NCBI GenBank assembly: GCA_963753905.1
Contig: CAVWDZ010000001.1
Coordinates: 2,046,001 to 2,110,000 of the forward strand
DNA: 64,000 bases
From: Bog-756 sp963753905
GTDB lineage: Bacteria; Actinomycetota; Acidimicrobiia; Acidimicrobiales; RAAP-2
Direction of reading: 5' to 3'
Of the stretch, positions 36,052-45,497 are shown in pieces. Positions within the stretch are counted from its first letter, which is position 1; each line of letters opens with the position of its first letter. Made by a program: the position numbers and the translations under genes. The notes beneath the pieces are model-generated. The model ran no database searches, was not told the origin of the DNA, and was given only the letters and a program-made list of their open reading frames with translations.

Positions 36052-37367
36052 GGTGTTTCTCCTTCACTAGCACGGCTTTTCGAATGGAGGCGCGATTTGC
36101 GTTGCCACGCGGCCAACTGGTGTCCGATCCGTCGACCCAGCAGTCGGCCGGGGCGTTCCACGAGCGAGAAGCTTCCCCAGGCCAAGGCTATCGAGACAAT
36201 CCAGATCCCAATGATCTTCAGTACGAGATGATGGGTGTCCGGAGGAGCGAGGGCTGACCCAATCCCGAAGAACACGAGGATGACGGGGAAGTGCCACAAG
36301 TAGAGCCCGTAGCTCCTTTCCCCCAGCCAAACGCCGCCCCTCATCGGGCTGGACAGGTGTCCTCGAACTGGTCGAGATCCGTAGAGCAGAGCAGGCAACG
36401 CGAGCACGCAAAGCGCGTAGTCGAAGAAGGTGAACCAGATCCAGTGCGTGTAGAAGGACGCGCGCCCGGTCTCCCGGAGAAGGAGCAGACTTGGCACGAG
36501 AAGCAGGATCAGAACCAGCAGACTCGGATGCTTCGTGGTCTTCGTCACCCATCGATCCAGATACCCATGCAGGACGGCCCACCGAACCGCCATGCCCAGC
36601 ACGAAGATCGGCAGGAGCCCAATGAATTGACGGGCCAAGTAGAGATATTGGAAAGGAGGAAAGGCCGCAGAGTGCACTCCGAAATACCAACGGGTCAATA
36701 CAGCTCCATCGAGAGCAACATACAGTCTCCAACCGATGCCGATCGAGGCCAATACCAACGACGCGACGATCGGTCGCCAAGCGATGAGGAAAGCCAGCAG
36801 TGGCATGACCAGGTACAAGGTCATCTCGATACTGAGCGTCCAAAGCGAGCCATCGACGTTGAGGTTGCTCTCGGTGTTGGGAAACAGGTGTTGGGTAAAG
36901 GTGGCGTTGGCGAGGATCTGATGGACTCCCTGGGTGCTGAATACCTGGTCGTGTTGGGCGTAGAAGAGGAACAGAAGTCCCACACAGACGTAGTACGCCG
37001 GGGCGATTCGGAAGAACCTTCGGATGTAGAACTCGAGGGTTGTCTTGCCTCGCCGATTGGCCCAGAAGAAGTCGGCCAGGAGATAGCCCGACAACAGAAA
37101 GAAGATGTTGACGCCCCACGTCCCCAATCCCTGGACGATGCCAAATCCGAACGACGCCTTGCCTCCGGAGAGGGCCCACGTATGGTCGACGACAACTGCT
37201 GCCGCGGCGATCCCCCGAAGGGCCTCGATGGCGGGATACCACTCTCTGTCCTCAGGCGGTACGGGCGGACCGATTCCCAGAATCTCCGTCTCGGTACCTG
37301 ACTGCTTCGATTCGCCTATTGACCTGGACCTGTCCGCAGTCGATGCGACGAGCGACGAATCAGACAC
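36048..37367 (-). CDS. Acyltransferase 3 family membrane O-acyltransferase
   Basis: A 439-residue integral membrane protein of the acyltransferase-3 (OafA/NodX) family, which transfers acetyl or other acyl groups to extracytoplasmic sugars. The family opening YPAIEALRGIAAAAVVVDH carries the conserved Arg and His. About ten membrane segments follow, with GVNIFFLLSGYLLADFFW and SLWTLSIEMTLYLVMP as typical landmarks, and the C-terminal LYLWHFPVI. The periplasmic SGNH domain is absent. GTG 37367 overlaps the GT2 stop by eight bases; longer in-frame starts run into that gene. It likely decorates the glycan made by this operon. Confidence 0.9.
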   Translation of the reverse strand: MSDSSLVASTADRSRSIGESKQSGTETEILGIGPPVPPEDREWYPAIEALRGIAAAAVVVDHTWALSGGKASFGFGIVQGLGTWGVNIFFLLSGYLLADFFWANRRGKTTLEFYIRRFFRIAPAYYVCVGLLFLFYAQHDQVFSTQGVHQILANATFTQHLFPNTESNLNVDGSLWTLSIEMTLYLVMPLLAFLIAWRPIVASLVLASIGIGWRLYVALDGAVLTRWYFGVHSAAFPPFQYLYLARQFIGLLPIFVLGMAVRWAVLHGYLDRWVTKTTKHPSLLVLILLLVPSLLLLRETGRASFYTHWIWFTFFDYALCVLALPALLYGSRPVRGHLSSPMRGGVWLGERSYGLYLWHFPVILVFFGIGSALAPPDTHHLVLKIIGIWIVSIALAWGSFSLVERPGRLLGRRIGHQLAAWQRKSRLHSKSRASEGETP

Positions 37368-38517
37368 GTGCGGGGTAACACACCTCGCGTTGTACCTGCG
37401 TCCCAAGGGCCCCAAACCCGGCCGTGACGCCATCGAGTCGACCGGCGGGTTCGACCACTCGGACCCGTGCCGGCGGTGCTCCGAAGAAGTCGACAAGGCC
37501 TTGGGGAAGGTCATCGAAGTGAGGGAGCACCTGACGGAACCCGATGAAAGAGGCAACTGCCCTAAGTCTTCCCTCGATCTCTTCGAGTTTCACCACCGGG
37601 TCATCGCTGCCGGGACCCGCGTGGTTCAAGCCGGCGACGACCGAATACCCCCATTCGCGAGCGGCATCGATCATGATCTTCTCTCGGGCGTCCCTGCGGA
37701 GCTTGTCGAGCGTTTCGGAGTTCACGAACGCAACAACCTGCGAGCGAAACAGCGGATACCGGTGATCGATTATCCGTTCATGGGCCGGAACACTGGTGTG
37801 TCCCGAGCTGAGCAGCCCCTCGTCGACATTGGTACCGCCTCCCTGGTGATATGCGAAACTGGAAGGTGACAAGGTGATCCGATATCCCATGCTCTTGCCG
37901 CGAAGGCTCCAATCGGTTTCCTCGCAGTAGCCACGGCCGTAGATCGGGTCCATCAGCCCGACCTGCCGGATCACGGGCACCGGAATCAGTATGCAGAACG
38001 AGATACCAGCAGGTATGTCGACGGCCGCCGAACCGAAATTGCCGTAGATCGACTCTGACAGCCAATTCAATCGCTCCTGATCGCGTAAGTACAGATCCGG
38101 ATCGTCATTGGGCAAGGAGAAGATCGAGACATTGTTCGACCACGCCGTCACGGATCCGATCGTGGGATCGGTGGCCGCTGTCTCGATCAACGTGTCTGGC
38201 AGGTTGGCGGAGAACACCACGTCCGAGTTGGCGATGATCACGAAGTCATAGTTGGCATCGCTGGCCCGCATCAGTCCTAGGTTGACGTTGCGGGGAATGC
38301 CCAGGTTCCTGGGGCTCCGGTAGTACTGGAACCCCAGAGTGCTGCAGAGCATGCGAATCTCGTCGCTGAAGCCGGGGTCCGGACTGCAGTCGTCGAGCAC
38401 CAGCACATCGATGTCCACCTTGGTTGGACGAAGGGCGGCAGCAGAGCGAAGGCAAACCGGAACGATGGTACGTCCGTTGTAGACGGTGATGGCCAAAAGC
38501 AGCCGGGGTTTCGTCAT
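37360..38517 (-). CDS. Family 2 glycosyltransferase (cassette copy A)
   Basis: A 385-residue inverting GT-A glycosyltransferase, cytosolic. The nucleotide-binding opening is LLLAITVYNG, the family Asp pair DVLVLDDCSPD, then YYRSPRNLGIPRNVNLGLMR and the DxD-like IIANSDVVF; the acceptor-site region is GRGYCEETDW. The C-terminal 130 residues have no known domain. It is clearly paralogous to the GT2 at 58350-59534: both share the NLGIPRN block and the WSNNVSI-SLPN segment. The start lies two bases past the stop of the coiled-coil gene, so the two are co-translated. Confidence 0.9.
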   Translation of the reverse strand: MTKPRLLLAITVYNGRTIVPVCLRSAAALRPTKVDIDVLVLDDCSPDPGFSDEIRMLCSTLGFQYYRSPRNLGIPRNVNLGLMRASDANYDFVIIANSDVVFSANLPDTLIETAATDPTIGSVTAWSNNVSIFSLPNDDPDLYLRDQERLNWLSESIYGNFGSAAVDIPAGISFCILIPVPVIRQVGLMDPIYGRGYCEETDWSLRGKSMGYRITLSPSSFAYHQGGGTNVDEGLLSSGHTSVPAHERIIDHRYPLFRSQVVAFVNSETLDKLRRDAREKIMIDAAREWGYSVVAGLNHAGPGSDDPVVKLEEIEGRLRAVASFIGFRQVLPHFDDLPQGLVDFFGAPPARVRVVEPAGRLDGVTAGFGALGTQVQREVCYPARV

Positions 38518-38519
38518 GC

Positions 38520-38885
38520 CTATCTCCGGATGAGACTTCGAAGTGCCCCCAACCTCTGTGCGACCTGGTAGGCGCGCGAGCCGGCCACCTCGGCGTAACG
38601 GCTTTGCACCGCGGTGAGTGTCGTTTCCGAGGCGTCGTTCATCCCCTGGAGCTCGACGATTCGCTGATTGGCCGTGATCAAGCGCTGGGTGAGGTCGACG
38701 ACGCGGGCATTGGCGATCTCGAAGTCCCGGACCGCCTGTTCGAGCGAGAGGCGGTCCATCTCACGTTCGAGCTGGGTGTCTGCGTCGACGGACTTGGGGG
38801 TGACGGCACTTGACCCGGTGGCGATCTTGGTGGCCGTCACCGCCTTGGTCCCGGACTTTTGGACAGTTTTAGCTGGTTCAGGCAT
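38520..38885 (-). CDS. Small coiled-coil protein (cassette copy A)
   Basis: A 121-residue protein with a Thr/Lys/Ala-rich N-terminus, a central heptad-rich helix (about 38-95: LEREMDRLSLEQAVRDFEI, ARVVDLTQRLITANQRIVEL) and a basic C-terminal helix ending RSLIRR. I recognise no named family. Its counterpart at 57989-58366 shares the LERE-DR-SL-QA block, ARV-DLT-RLI and the R-R end. Constant position between a GT4 and a GT2 suggests a scaffold or tether for the two transferases at the membrane; this is inference. ATG 38885 has GGAGAAAG upstream. Confidence 0.75.
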   Translation of the reverse strand: MPEPAKTVQKSGTKAVTATKIATGSSAVTPKSVDADTQLEREMDRLSLEQAVRDFEIANARVVDLTQRLITANQRIVELQGMNDASETTLTAVQSRYAEVAGSRAYQVAQRLGALRSLIRR

Positions 38886-38909
38886 CTTTCTCCGTCTCGT
38901 GTGGCGCGG

Positions 38910-40865
38910 TCACAGGCTACTGAGTGGTGGCCGCACCAGCAATGATCGATAGACGTCCATCAGTGATTCAGCGCACCTCTTCCAGTCATACACCGGCATT
39001 CCCGCCGCCATGGCCTCGACCTGGGCTTCTGAGAGGGCGGGGTCGGAGAGGAGGGCCACGCAGGCGTCGGCCAGGGCATCTACCGACCAATCCGCCGGCG
39101 CCACCGGCAGTTCGGCCATCCGTTCCTTCAAGGGCCCGAAGGGCACGACCACCGTTGGGGTACCGAATGCCGCCGCTTCGTGGGGGATGAACCCGAATCC
39201 TTCGGCCCCACTTGGATAGAGCACCAGCTCAGCGTGGCGTAGTAGCCAGTTGCGCTCCTCCGATGTGACATCCGGGATGGTGAACACGGGATCCCCTGGG
39301 GACCATGCGATCGACTCGGCCATCCGGGAGGAGCCAAAGGGGACCAGCGCACCAGCCATCACCAAAGCGAGGCCAAAGCCTCGTTGGCCCAGCTCATGGG
39401 CGACCCGTACGGCCAGGTCGCGGTTCTTGTGGGTGTAGTTGGTTCCGAGCACGAGCAGGAACGGCTGGCCGCTGAAGCCGCGGGCCAGTAGTTCGGCCGG
39501 CTCCCGTTCCGGCTCATCACCCCGGAGATGGCCCACGCCCTCCGGCACGACGAAGACGCGTTGTTCGTCGATCGGCAGGCGTTCTAGCCCGATCTGACGG
39601 GCTGTGTCCTCCGAGGGGGCGATAATCCCGTCGACTGTCGCGGTCGACGATCTGGTTGCCGATCGATAGTCGAACCACAGATCCGCGCTCTGGTGGTAGA
39701 CAGGAATCTGGAAGGCGATCAGGTCGTGCACGGTGATCACGGTGCGCTTCCCGACAGCTCGCCATGCCGAAGGATCCACGCCCGGCGTGACCTGAGAGGG
39801 CCGGTGCACGATATCCACCGCCGGAAAACCGGTGACTTCGCCGGCCGGGGTAGTGCGGACGTCGATCTTGGCGTCGGTCAGCCACGGAACGGCATAGGGG
39901 GGGATCGGGCCCGGAATAGCCACTCCGAGGTAGGAGACGTCGTGACGATCCGCCAAAGCGGCCGCCAAGGCCAGCAGCGCCACCTGCGACCCCATCTCCT
40001 TCGGTCCGAGACACGAGCCCTCGAGGACGATCCGCATGCCGAATGTGTTGGCTCGGGCCAGCACCAACGCCTGCCTGAGAGCCGAGTCCGTTTCGGAAGG
40101 ATCATTCGGTGCCCGGGTGATACCTGGGTAGCGCTGCTCCAGCCAGACCTCCTCGGCTGGGGCCAGGCCGGCCGCCGGGGGTTGGCCGACGGGAACATCG
40201 GTGGGCCGTGAGATGAACGTTCCCGGATCGAGCATGCTGATCAGGCCGCGAACACGCGTACTGGCTCCGAAGTCGGCCAGTGAGACCGGAACCCGCTCGC
40301 CGCGGTCGGGGAACGGCCAGACGATCGACAGACCCTGCGCGCTGACCAGCACCGCCGGCCCGACGGGGTAGGGGATCGGCACTGCACCAAGGCCCTCAGG
40401 ATGGGCGCGGAGTCGACGGGTGATCGCCACTTCGTCGAGGTCGTCGATCTGGTGGAGGGAGATCTGGTCGGGATGGGGAAAGCCGGCGTAGCCAGCGATG
40501 TTGGACAGGAAGGAGACGCTCGAACAACGGAGGTCGGTGTCGACGACGGTGAGGGCCCGGTCGAGGAAGTCCGGGGGGAAGAGCGCTGGAGCATGGACCA
40601 GCAACACATGGGCCGAGTGCTTTTCGTAGGCATGGTTGACCAGCGAGGAGGCTGATGGCTGTATGGACAACTCCACCCCCAGACGCTCGAGCGCCAGGAG
40701 GTCCCCCATGTCCGGGCCGCCAACCAGGATGGGCAGGTCAGGTGCCGTCGCCTGCAATGACCGGATGGTGGGGATCCATGCCTCGGACGCCCCTGGTGCG
40801 AAGATCGCCGCCACTGCGCCACGGCCGCCTGATTCGTCCTCTATGGCTCCCCGGTCGTCGCTCAT
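38910..40865 (-). CDS. Large GT4-type glycosyltransferase (cassette copy A)
   Basis: A 651-residue protein. The N-terminal 260 residues are a Rossmann-like domain without a clear family motif (VAAIFAPGASEAW, ILVGGPD). The C-terminal half is a GT-B retaining glycosyltransferase of GT4 type with TVHDLIAF, the donor-site GTNYTHKNRDLAVRVAHELG, and LYPSGAEGFGFIPHEAAAFG, with the E-x7-E-like motif. It is paralogous over its length to the protein at 55951-57948. ATG 40865 overlaps the epimerase stop (ATGA). The substrate is unknown; the unusual N-terminal domain may be a second, degenerate transferase. Confidence 0.85.
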   Translation of the reverse strand: MSDDRGAIEDESGGRGAVAAIFAPGASEAWIPTIRSLQATAPDLPILVGGPDMGDLLALERLGVELSIQPSASSLVNHAYEKHSAHVLLVHAPALFPPDFLDRALTVVDTDLRCSSVSFLSNIAGYAGFPHPDQISLHQIDDLDEVAITRRLRAHPEGLGAVPIPYPVGPAVLVSAQGLSIVWPFPDRGERVPVSLADFGASTRVRGLISMLDPGTFISRPTDVPVGQPPAAGLAPAEEVWLEQRYPGITRAPNDPSETDSALRQALVLARANTFGMRIVLEGSCLGPKEMGSQVALLALAAALADRHDVSYLGVAIPGPIPPYAVPWLTDAKIDVRTTPAGEVTGFPAVDIVHRPSQVTPGVDPSAWRAVGKRTVITVHDLIAFQIPVYHQSADLWFDYRSATRSSTATVDGIIAPSEDTARQIGLERLPIDEQRVFVVPEGVGHLRGDEPEREPAELLARGFSGQPFLLVLGTNYTHKNRDLAVRVAHELGQRGFGLALVMAGALVPFGSSRMAESIAWSPGDPVFTIPDVTSEERNWLLRHAELVLYPSGAEGFGFIPHEAAAFGTPTVVVPFGPLKERMAELPVAPADWSVDALADACVALLSDPALSEAQVEAMAAGMPVYDWKRCAESLMDVYRSLLVRPPLSSL

Positions 40866-41947
40866 GCGCTCTCCAATTCTGTATGGGCACCCTGGAGAAG
40901 GGCCTCGAGACCCTTGGGGAGCGTCCAGGTCGGTGAGTAGTCAAGGTCGTGGCGGGCCGCGTCGATGGTGGTGCTGGCCGCCCGCACATCACCGTCGCGG
41001 AAGTCGCCGGTCACGACGGGGTCCGGAGCGCCACTCAGGCCCGCAATGAGCGCAGCGACATCGAGGATGGTCGTCGATGATCCGGATCCGATGTCGAGCG
41101 TGCGGGCGGTACTCGGTGGTCGGTCGATGGCCGAGCAGATCGCTTCCGCTACGTCATCCACGTAAACGAAGTCACGTACGATGTTCCCATCCTCGTACAC
41201 GTTGATGGTGGACCCCGACAGCGCCTGCCTGGCGAAGATCGAGAGTACTCCTGTGTAGGGGTTGTCCAGTGATTGACCCACCCCGTAGACGTTCTGGAGG
41301 CGCAGAACACTCACCGGGCAGCCCATGGCCGCTCCCCATGACTTGAGGATGTGCTCCTGAGCCAGCTTGGTGGCGGCGTAGATGCTGGTGGGCTCCGTGC
41401 GCGTACGACCGGCACAACTCGGGACGGGTGTGCCTTCGAGGCCACTCGGGGACGGAGGTGCCCAGGCGCCCCGGCTCAGGTCCTCGTGGGTCCGGGCCGA
41501 CGGGTAGTACGTGTCCCCGCCGGCTGTCCACGCCCCTTCTCCGTAGACGGCACGCGAAGACGCGAGAATGACGTGTTCTGGGACGTAACCACGGCGCGAC
41601 AGGGCGTCGATCATCTGGGCGGTGCCGACTACATTGACCGATCCGTGTCGGGTGGCCTCCCTCAAGGACTGGCCGGTTCCGGTCTCGGCAGCCAGGTGCA
41701 CCACCACAGTGGGCAACTCGAGTTTCAACAGGGCGTCCCAACCGGTGGCATTGGTCACATCGAAGGGCATGAGGGTCACCGAGTCTGGGAGCCGAGCTGG
41801 ACGACCATGCCCCTTGTGGACCTGTGGATGGAGCGAGTCGACCGCGACCACCTCGTGTGCCCGCGCAACCAGGCATTGGGCAACGGCGCAGCCAACAAAG
41901 CCGGCGCCACCGGTGATCACGATCCTCTGTTGCGGCAACGGGTTCAC
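40862..41947 (-). CDS. NAD-dependent sugar epimerase/dehydratase
   Basis: A 361-residue extended SDR acting on nucleotide sugars. The NAD loop is ITGGAGFVGCAVA, followed by HLAAETGTG. The catalytic Y-x3-K is in TSIYAATKLAQEHIL, with SSRAVYGEG before it. Product class (UDP-Glc 4-epimerase, dTDP-Glc dehydratase or related) cannot be decided. GTG 41947 is preceded by GGACGAGAGAG and gives a normal N-terminus; GTG 41989 adds 14 residues. It is the first gene of a six-gene leftward operon (epimerase, GT4, coiled-coil, GT2, acyltransferase, FkbM), in which most junctions overlap by a few bases. Confidence 0.88.
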   Translation of the reverse strand: MNPLPQQRIVITGGAGFVGCAVAQCLVARAHEVVAVDSLHPQVHKGHGRPARLPDSVTLMPFDVTNATGWDALLKLELPTVVVHLAAETGTGQSLREATRHGSVNVVGTAQMIDALSRRGYVPEHVILASSRAVYGEGAWTAGGDTYYPSARTHEDLSRGAWAPPSPSGLEGTPVPSCAGRTRTEPTSIYAATKLAQEHILKSWGAAMGCPVSVLRLQNVYGVGQSLDNPYTGVLSIFARQALSGSTINVYEDGNIVRDFVYVDDVAEAICSAIDRPPSTARTLDIGSGSSTTILDVAALIAGLSGAPDPVVTGDFRDGDVRAASTTIDAARHDLDYSPTWTLPKGLEALLQGAHTELESA

Positions 41948-42212
41948 CTCTCTCGTCCAACCGGCCGCCAGGCGGGCGCTCACTGGCACCGTAGCCAGTA
42001 ACTGAGTTTCTATGTAGCAGACAAGGATCCGGACTGAGTGCGCAAATCATAGGCGAGGGCCCGTCGCATCCTGGTCTTTCCGATGCCTCTGGGCCCGGAA
42101 CGCGGGCCATCGGGGTGCACCCAAGGAGAAGATCCGGCGATCCGATCGAGTCGACGCGTACAGTCAGACAGAGCGAGATCGAGGTACCGCGGCGCCTGCT
42201 GCTGGAATCTGT

Positions 42213-43196
42213 GTGGCTCGCAACTTGAGTCGATGGCTGATGGAGGCAATCGTGGTCGAAGAAGCACCCGGGAATGACAGTTCTGGATTGGCTGGATTGT
42301 TGGACCAAAGGTTCACGAAATTGGAATCGATGATGCTTGAAGCGCAGCACGTTGCAACCGAGGCTGCCACGTTGTTCCATCCGCGCAGAAGCCGTGGGAA
42401 CGATCAACTGCTTCAGCATCTTGCCCGGTCCGAGTGGCGAAGACGCGTCAGCTCGAATCAGCCCTTGCCCTCGCTCGACGAGGTTGAGTTTCGCTACTTC
42501 TCTCAAAACGGCGAGGATGGGATTATCTGGTACCTGCTATCCCTCATTGGGGACGGGTCCAAACGAGTAGTCGAAATATGTGCAGGAGATGGGATCGAAT
42601 GCTGCTCCGCCAATCTCATCGTAAACCACGGTTGGCAAGCACTGTTGTTCGACGGCAGTCCCGAACGCGTCGAGCGCGGAAAGCATTTCTACAAGCATTG
42701 TGGAGACGCGTGGTACTACCCGCCTCGCTTTGTCAATGAGTGGATCACGCCCGACAACATCAACACCTTGTTGAGCGACAACGGATTCGACCGGGACGTC
42801 GATGTGGTGATCATCGACATGGACGGCAACGATTATTGGGTGTGGAACGCGCTCGAACTCACCCCAAAATTTGTGGTTGTCGAGATCAACGAAACACTGG
42901 GAACAGAAGTGTCCGTGGCTATTCCGTATGATCCGAATTTCGTGCTCCCGGGCAACTCCGTTCACCGGAGTGCCAGTTTGCGGGCGTTTACCAGACTGGC
43001 ACATCGGCGCGGCTATCGACTTATTGGAACACAGCGATACGGGTTCAATGCCTTTTTCCTGCGTAATGATTGCGTACCGGAGCTGGTCTCCGAGGTGTCG
43101 GTCGACTCGTGTCTGAGGCATCCCATTTTGTCGGAGAGCTACGTCGGGGAGTCGCGGGAGGCAACGCTCGCAAATGAAGAGTGGTTAGAAGTATGA
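42213..43196 (+). CDS. FkbM-like methyltransferase-fold protein, lower GC than neighbours
   Basis: A 327-residue protein with a Rossmann-like core: FRYFSQNGEDGIIWYLLSL, VVEICAGDGIECCSANLIV (a motif I variant), ALLFDGSPERV, VDVVIIDMDGNDYWVWNAL. It resembles SAM methyltransferases of the FkbM neighbourhood, which often modify glycans, but the reaction is not established. Base composition is visibly more A/T-rich than flanking genes and there is a rare TTA codon at 43185-43187 near the C-terminus. Both fit acquisition by transfer. The start is GTG 42213 or ATG 42240. It is divergent from the epimerase operon and is followed by the truncated 3' end of another gene. Confidence 0.65.
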   Translation: MARNLSRWLMEAIVVEEAPGNDSSGLAGLLDQRFTKLESMMLEAQHVATEAATLFHPRRSRGNDQLLQHLARSEWRRRVSSNQPLPSLDEVEFRYFSQNGEDGIIWYLLSLIGDGSKRVVEICAGDGIECCSANLIVNHGWQALLFDGSPERVERGKHFYKHCGDAWYYPPRFVNEWITPDNINTLLSDNGFDRDVDVVIIDMDGNDYWVWNALELTPKFVVVEINETLGTEVSVAIPYDPNFVLPGNSVHRSASLRAFTRLAHRRGYRLIGTQRYGFNAFFLRNDCVPELVSEVSVDSCLRHPILSESYVGESREATLANEEWLEV

Positions 43197-43242
43197 GGGT
43201 TGACTCCCGATCAGTGGTACGACCCGATCTGACCCCTGTTGA

Positions 43243-43359
43243 CGGATCCACCTGGCCATCGACGTCGGGACCTTCGATCGATACCGACGGGTAGTGCGCT
43301 GCCTCGACCGCCTGGCCTCAGAGCGGGGAGCTCCGGCTTATGAGTTTCCTGCTCCATGA
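43243..43359 (+). pseudogene. Relic 3' end of a deleted gene
   Basis: After a TGA at 43240 the frame codes about 38 residues of good, GC-rich protein sequence: HLAIDVGTFDRYRRVVR then CLDRLASERGAPAYEFPAP. It ends at TGA 43357-43359, which overlaps the next start as ATGA. There is no start codon or N-terminal part. This looks like the remaining C-terminus of a gene whose 5' part was lost when the lower-GC gene at 42213 arrived. The parent family is not recognised. Confidence 0.4.
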
Positions 43360-43958
43360 AACAACCGACCGCCTCATCGCTTCGTCTTGAGGTGCGGATT
43401 GCTAGGGTCACAAGGATGAATTCTGTAGACCGCGCCATTCAGCGATTGCGGTTTCGTGTCGCTGCGCGATGGATCACCCCAGGTGCGCGAGTACTCGATG
43501 TCGGTGGTGACGACGGGGCGCTCTTTCGTTATCTCGGGAACCAGATCGGTCCGAGCGTGGCTGTGGACCCCAACGCACTGGATCAGGGGCTCCCCGGAGG
43601 ACACCGTTTGGTACGTGGCCTCGTGGCCGACCTCCCCTTCGGGGATTTCGACTGTTGCACGGCGCTGGCGGTCCTCGAACACCTCCACGATGACGAACTG
43701 CTCCAGCTGGGCGTCGACCTGGCCGATCGGCTGACCGCGTCCGGTACCCTCGTCACCACCGTTCCGTCGCCGATCGTCGACCCGATCCTCGATGTGATGA
43801 TCCGCCTTCGAATCCTAGATGGGATGGAGGTCGAACAGCACCACGGTGTTGAGGTCGCGCATATTCCCGAGATCTTGGGAAAGGCTGGCTGGAGGGTCGA
43901 GCGCCGGAGACGATTCGAATTTGGACTCAACAACCTGATTGTGTTTACCCGAGCCTGA
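43356..43958 (+). CDS. Class I SAM-dependent methyltransferase
   Basis: A 200-residue methyltransferase with motif I ARVLDVGGDDGALFRYLG and acidic AVDPNALDQ, then LPFGDFDCCTALAVLEHLHDD (motif IV and the usual EHL) and a C-terminal strand pair. Compact, no extra domain. ATG 43356 overlaps the stop of a relic gene by four bases, which argues that it was the original start; ATG 43416 is an alternative that keeps the whole fold. The stop overlaps the following GT2 by 20 bases. A glycan or lipid-carrier substrate is likely from context. Confidence 0.8.
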   Translation: MKQPTASSLRLEVRIARVTRMNSVDRAIQRLRFRVAARWITPGARVLDVGGDDGALFRYLGNQIGPSVAVDPNALDQGLPGGHRLVRGLVADLPFGDFDCCTALAVLEHLHDDELLQLGVDLADRLTASGTLVTTVPSPIVDPILDVMIRLRILDGMEVEQHHGVEVAHIPEILGKAGWRVERRRRFEFGLNNLIVFTRA

Positions 43959-45468
43959 TCTCCCGGGGACAGGCTGGACCGTCTTGTCGACTCGGGTGCA
44001 CCCCCGGCGGCCGATGCCGGAGGATCCGACGCCGATCCTCGGCTGGGTGGACTGTCCTCGGTCCGGCAACATGGAGATCTACAATGAGGCGTGGCCTCCG
44101 TCAGAATTGACGATACTGATGCCCTGTCTCAACGAGGCGGAGACTCTCGAGACCTGCATCAAGAAGGCCCAGTCGTTCCTTCTTACCTCGCGAATCAACG
44201 GTGAGGTTCTGGTCGCCGACAACGGAAGCACCGACGGCAGCCAGGAGATCGCCCGATGCTGTGGGGCCCGCGTGATCAACGCCGCCGAGCGAGGCTATGG
44301 AAGCGCGCTGATCACCGGCACGCAACTTGCACGCGGGACGTTTGTAATTGTGGGCGATGCAGACGAAAGCTATGACTTCTCCGAACTCACGTCATTTTTG
44401 ACCGCACTGAGGGACGGAGCCGACCTGGTCATGGGGAACCGATTCCAGGGTGGAATCGCAGCCGGGGCGATGCCCCCACTCCACCGCTACGTTGGCAATC
44501 CGGTATTGAGCTTCATCGGTCGCCTCTTTTTCGGGGCGGACATCGGGGACTTCCACTGTGGGCTCCGTGGGTTCCGGCGCACCTCGATCCTGGCACTGAA
44601 TCTCCAGTCGAGTGGAATGGAGTTTGCCAGTGAGATGGTGGTCAAAGCGACCCTCCACGAACTACGGATCGACGAGGTCCCAACCACTCTCCGTAAGGAC
44701 GGACGATCTCGGCCCCCTCATTTGCGGACCTGGAGGGACGGCTGGCGGCATCTCCGATTCCTCTTGCTCTACAGCCCGCGATGGCTCTTTCTCTACCCGG
44801 GGATCTTCCTGATGTTCCTTTCGATTGTGGTGGGCATCTCCGTCGAAGTCACCACAGTCAGGATCTTCTCGGTAACACTCGGGGTGGATACTCTTGTCGT
44901 CGCCTCCGCCTTCTTCATCATCGGTATCCAGTCCCTACTCTTCGCGGTCTTCACCAAGATCTACGGCGTGAGTGAAGGTTGGCTCCCGACCAATAAACGG
45001 CTCGAGCGGATGCGGAGTTCGGTTTCGCTCGAAGTGGGGATGGGCATCGGTGTCGCGCTGATCGTCCTCGGCGCGACGGGACTAGTCTTTGCCTTCCTCA
45101 ATTGGCGTCATGCTCGATTCGGGGCTCTCAACCCTGTGGCCGCGCTTCGGACCGTGGTTCCGTCGGCCACCCTCCTAATAGTGGGATTCCAGATCACACT
45201 GGCCAGCTTGTTCGTCGGCATCCTCGAGATACGCAGGACTCGGGTCGCCACGTCACTTTCAAGTATCGGGGAATCCCCGTCTGCCCATCGGCCCGAGGGT
45301 GAGCACTCCGATGAGCTGAATGAACCGATTAATGGCTTCGCCGGACCTGGCTTCGAAGTCCCGGATGGAACAGGCGACCTTTCGAATTCGACCGTGAACG
45401 GCCCGGGAGAGCGGGAGGAATCCGACCGGTTCCGGTTGAAACGCACGCGCACGTTCGCAGATGAATGA
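43939..45468 (+). CDS. Membrane-associated family 2 glycosyltransferase (dolichol-phosphate-mannose synthase-like)
   Basis: A protein of up to 509 residues. The GT-A domain contains LTILMPCLNEAETLETCI, VLVADNGSTDGSQEIA, IVGDADESYDF and DFHCGLRGFRR, a pattern of DPM1/Dpg-type synthases that glycosylate polyprenyl phosphate. The C-terminal half has about four membrane segments (WLFLYPGIFLMFLSIVVGI, VVASAFFIIGIQSLLFAVF, IGVALIVLGATGLVFAFL, LLIVGFQITLASLFVGIL) and a polar tail. GTG 43939 is the longest start; GTG/ATG candidates at 44014 and 44071 also keep the domain. It would supply lipid-linked sugar to GT-C enzymes such as the next gene. A hairpin ends the unit. Confidence 0.85.
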   Translation: MCLPEPDLPGTGWTVLSTRVHPRRPMPEDPTPILGWVDCPRSGNMEIYNEAWPPSELTILMPCLNEAETLETCIKKAQSFLLTSRINGEVLVADNGSTDGSQEIARCCGARVINAAERGYGSALITGTQLARGTFVIVGDADESYDFSELTSFLTALRDGADLVMGNRFQGGIAAGAMPPLHRYVGNPVLSFIGRLFFGADIGDFHCGLRGFRRTSILALNLQSSGMEFASEMVVKATLHELRIDEVPTTLRKDGRSRPPHLRTWRDGWRHLRFLLLYSPRWLFLYPGIFLMFLSIVVGISVEVTTVRIFSVTLGVDTLVVASAFFIIGIQSLLFAVFTKIYGVSEGWLPTNKRLERMRSSVSLEVGMGIGVALIVLGATGLVFAFLNWRHARFGALNPVAALRTVVPSATLLIVGFQITLASLFVGILEIRRTRVATSLSSIGESPSAHRPEGEHSDELNEPINGFAGPGFEVPDGTGDLSNSTVNGPGEREESDRFRLKRTRTFADE

Positions 45469-45474
45469 AGGTGA

Positions 45475-45497
45475 GCCGGAGCTCAATGAGCTCCGGC
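45475..45497 (+). terminator. Perfect hairpin after the GT2 gene
   Basis: GCCGGAGCTC (45475-45484) and GAGCTCCGGC (45488-45497) pair over 10 bp around AAT. It begins six bases after the GT2 stop. No T-run. Position supports termination or attenuation before the next gene, whose start is 140 bases further. Confidence 0.6.

Noticed and set aside
42213..43196. Insertion sequence or transposase as cause of the gene replacement
   Set aside because: No transposase motif, terminal inverted repeats or target duplication could be seen around the low-GC gene.
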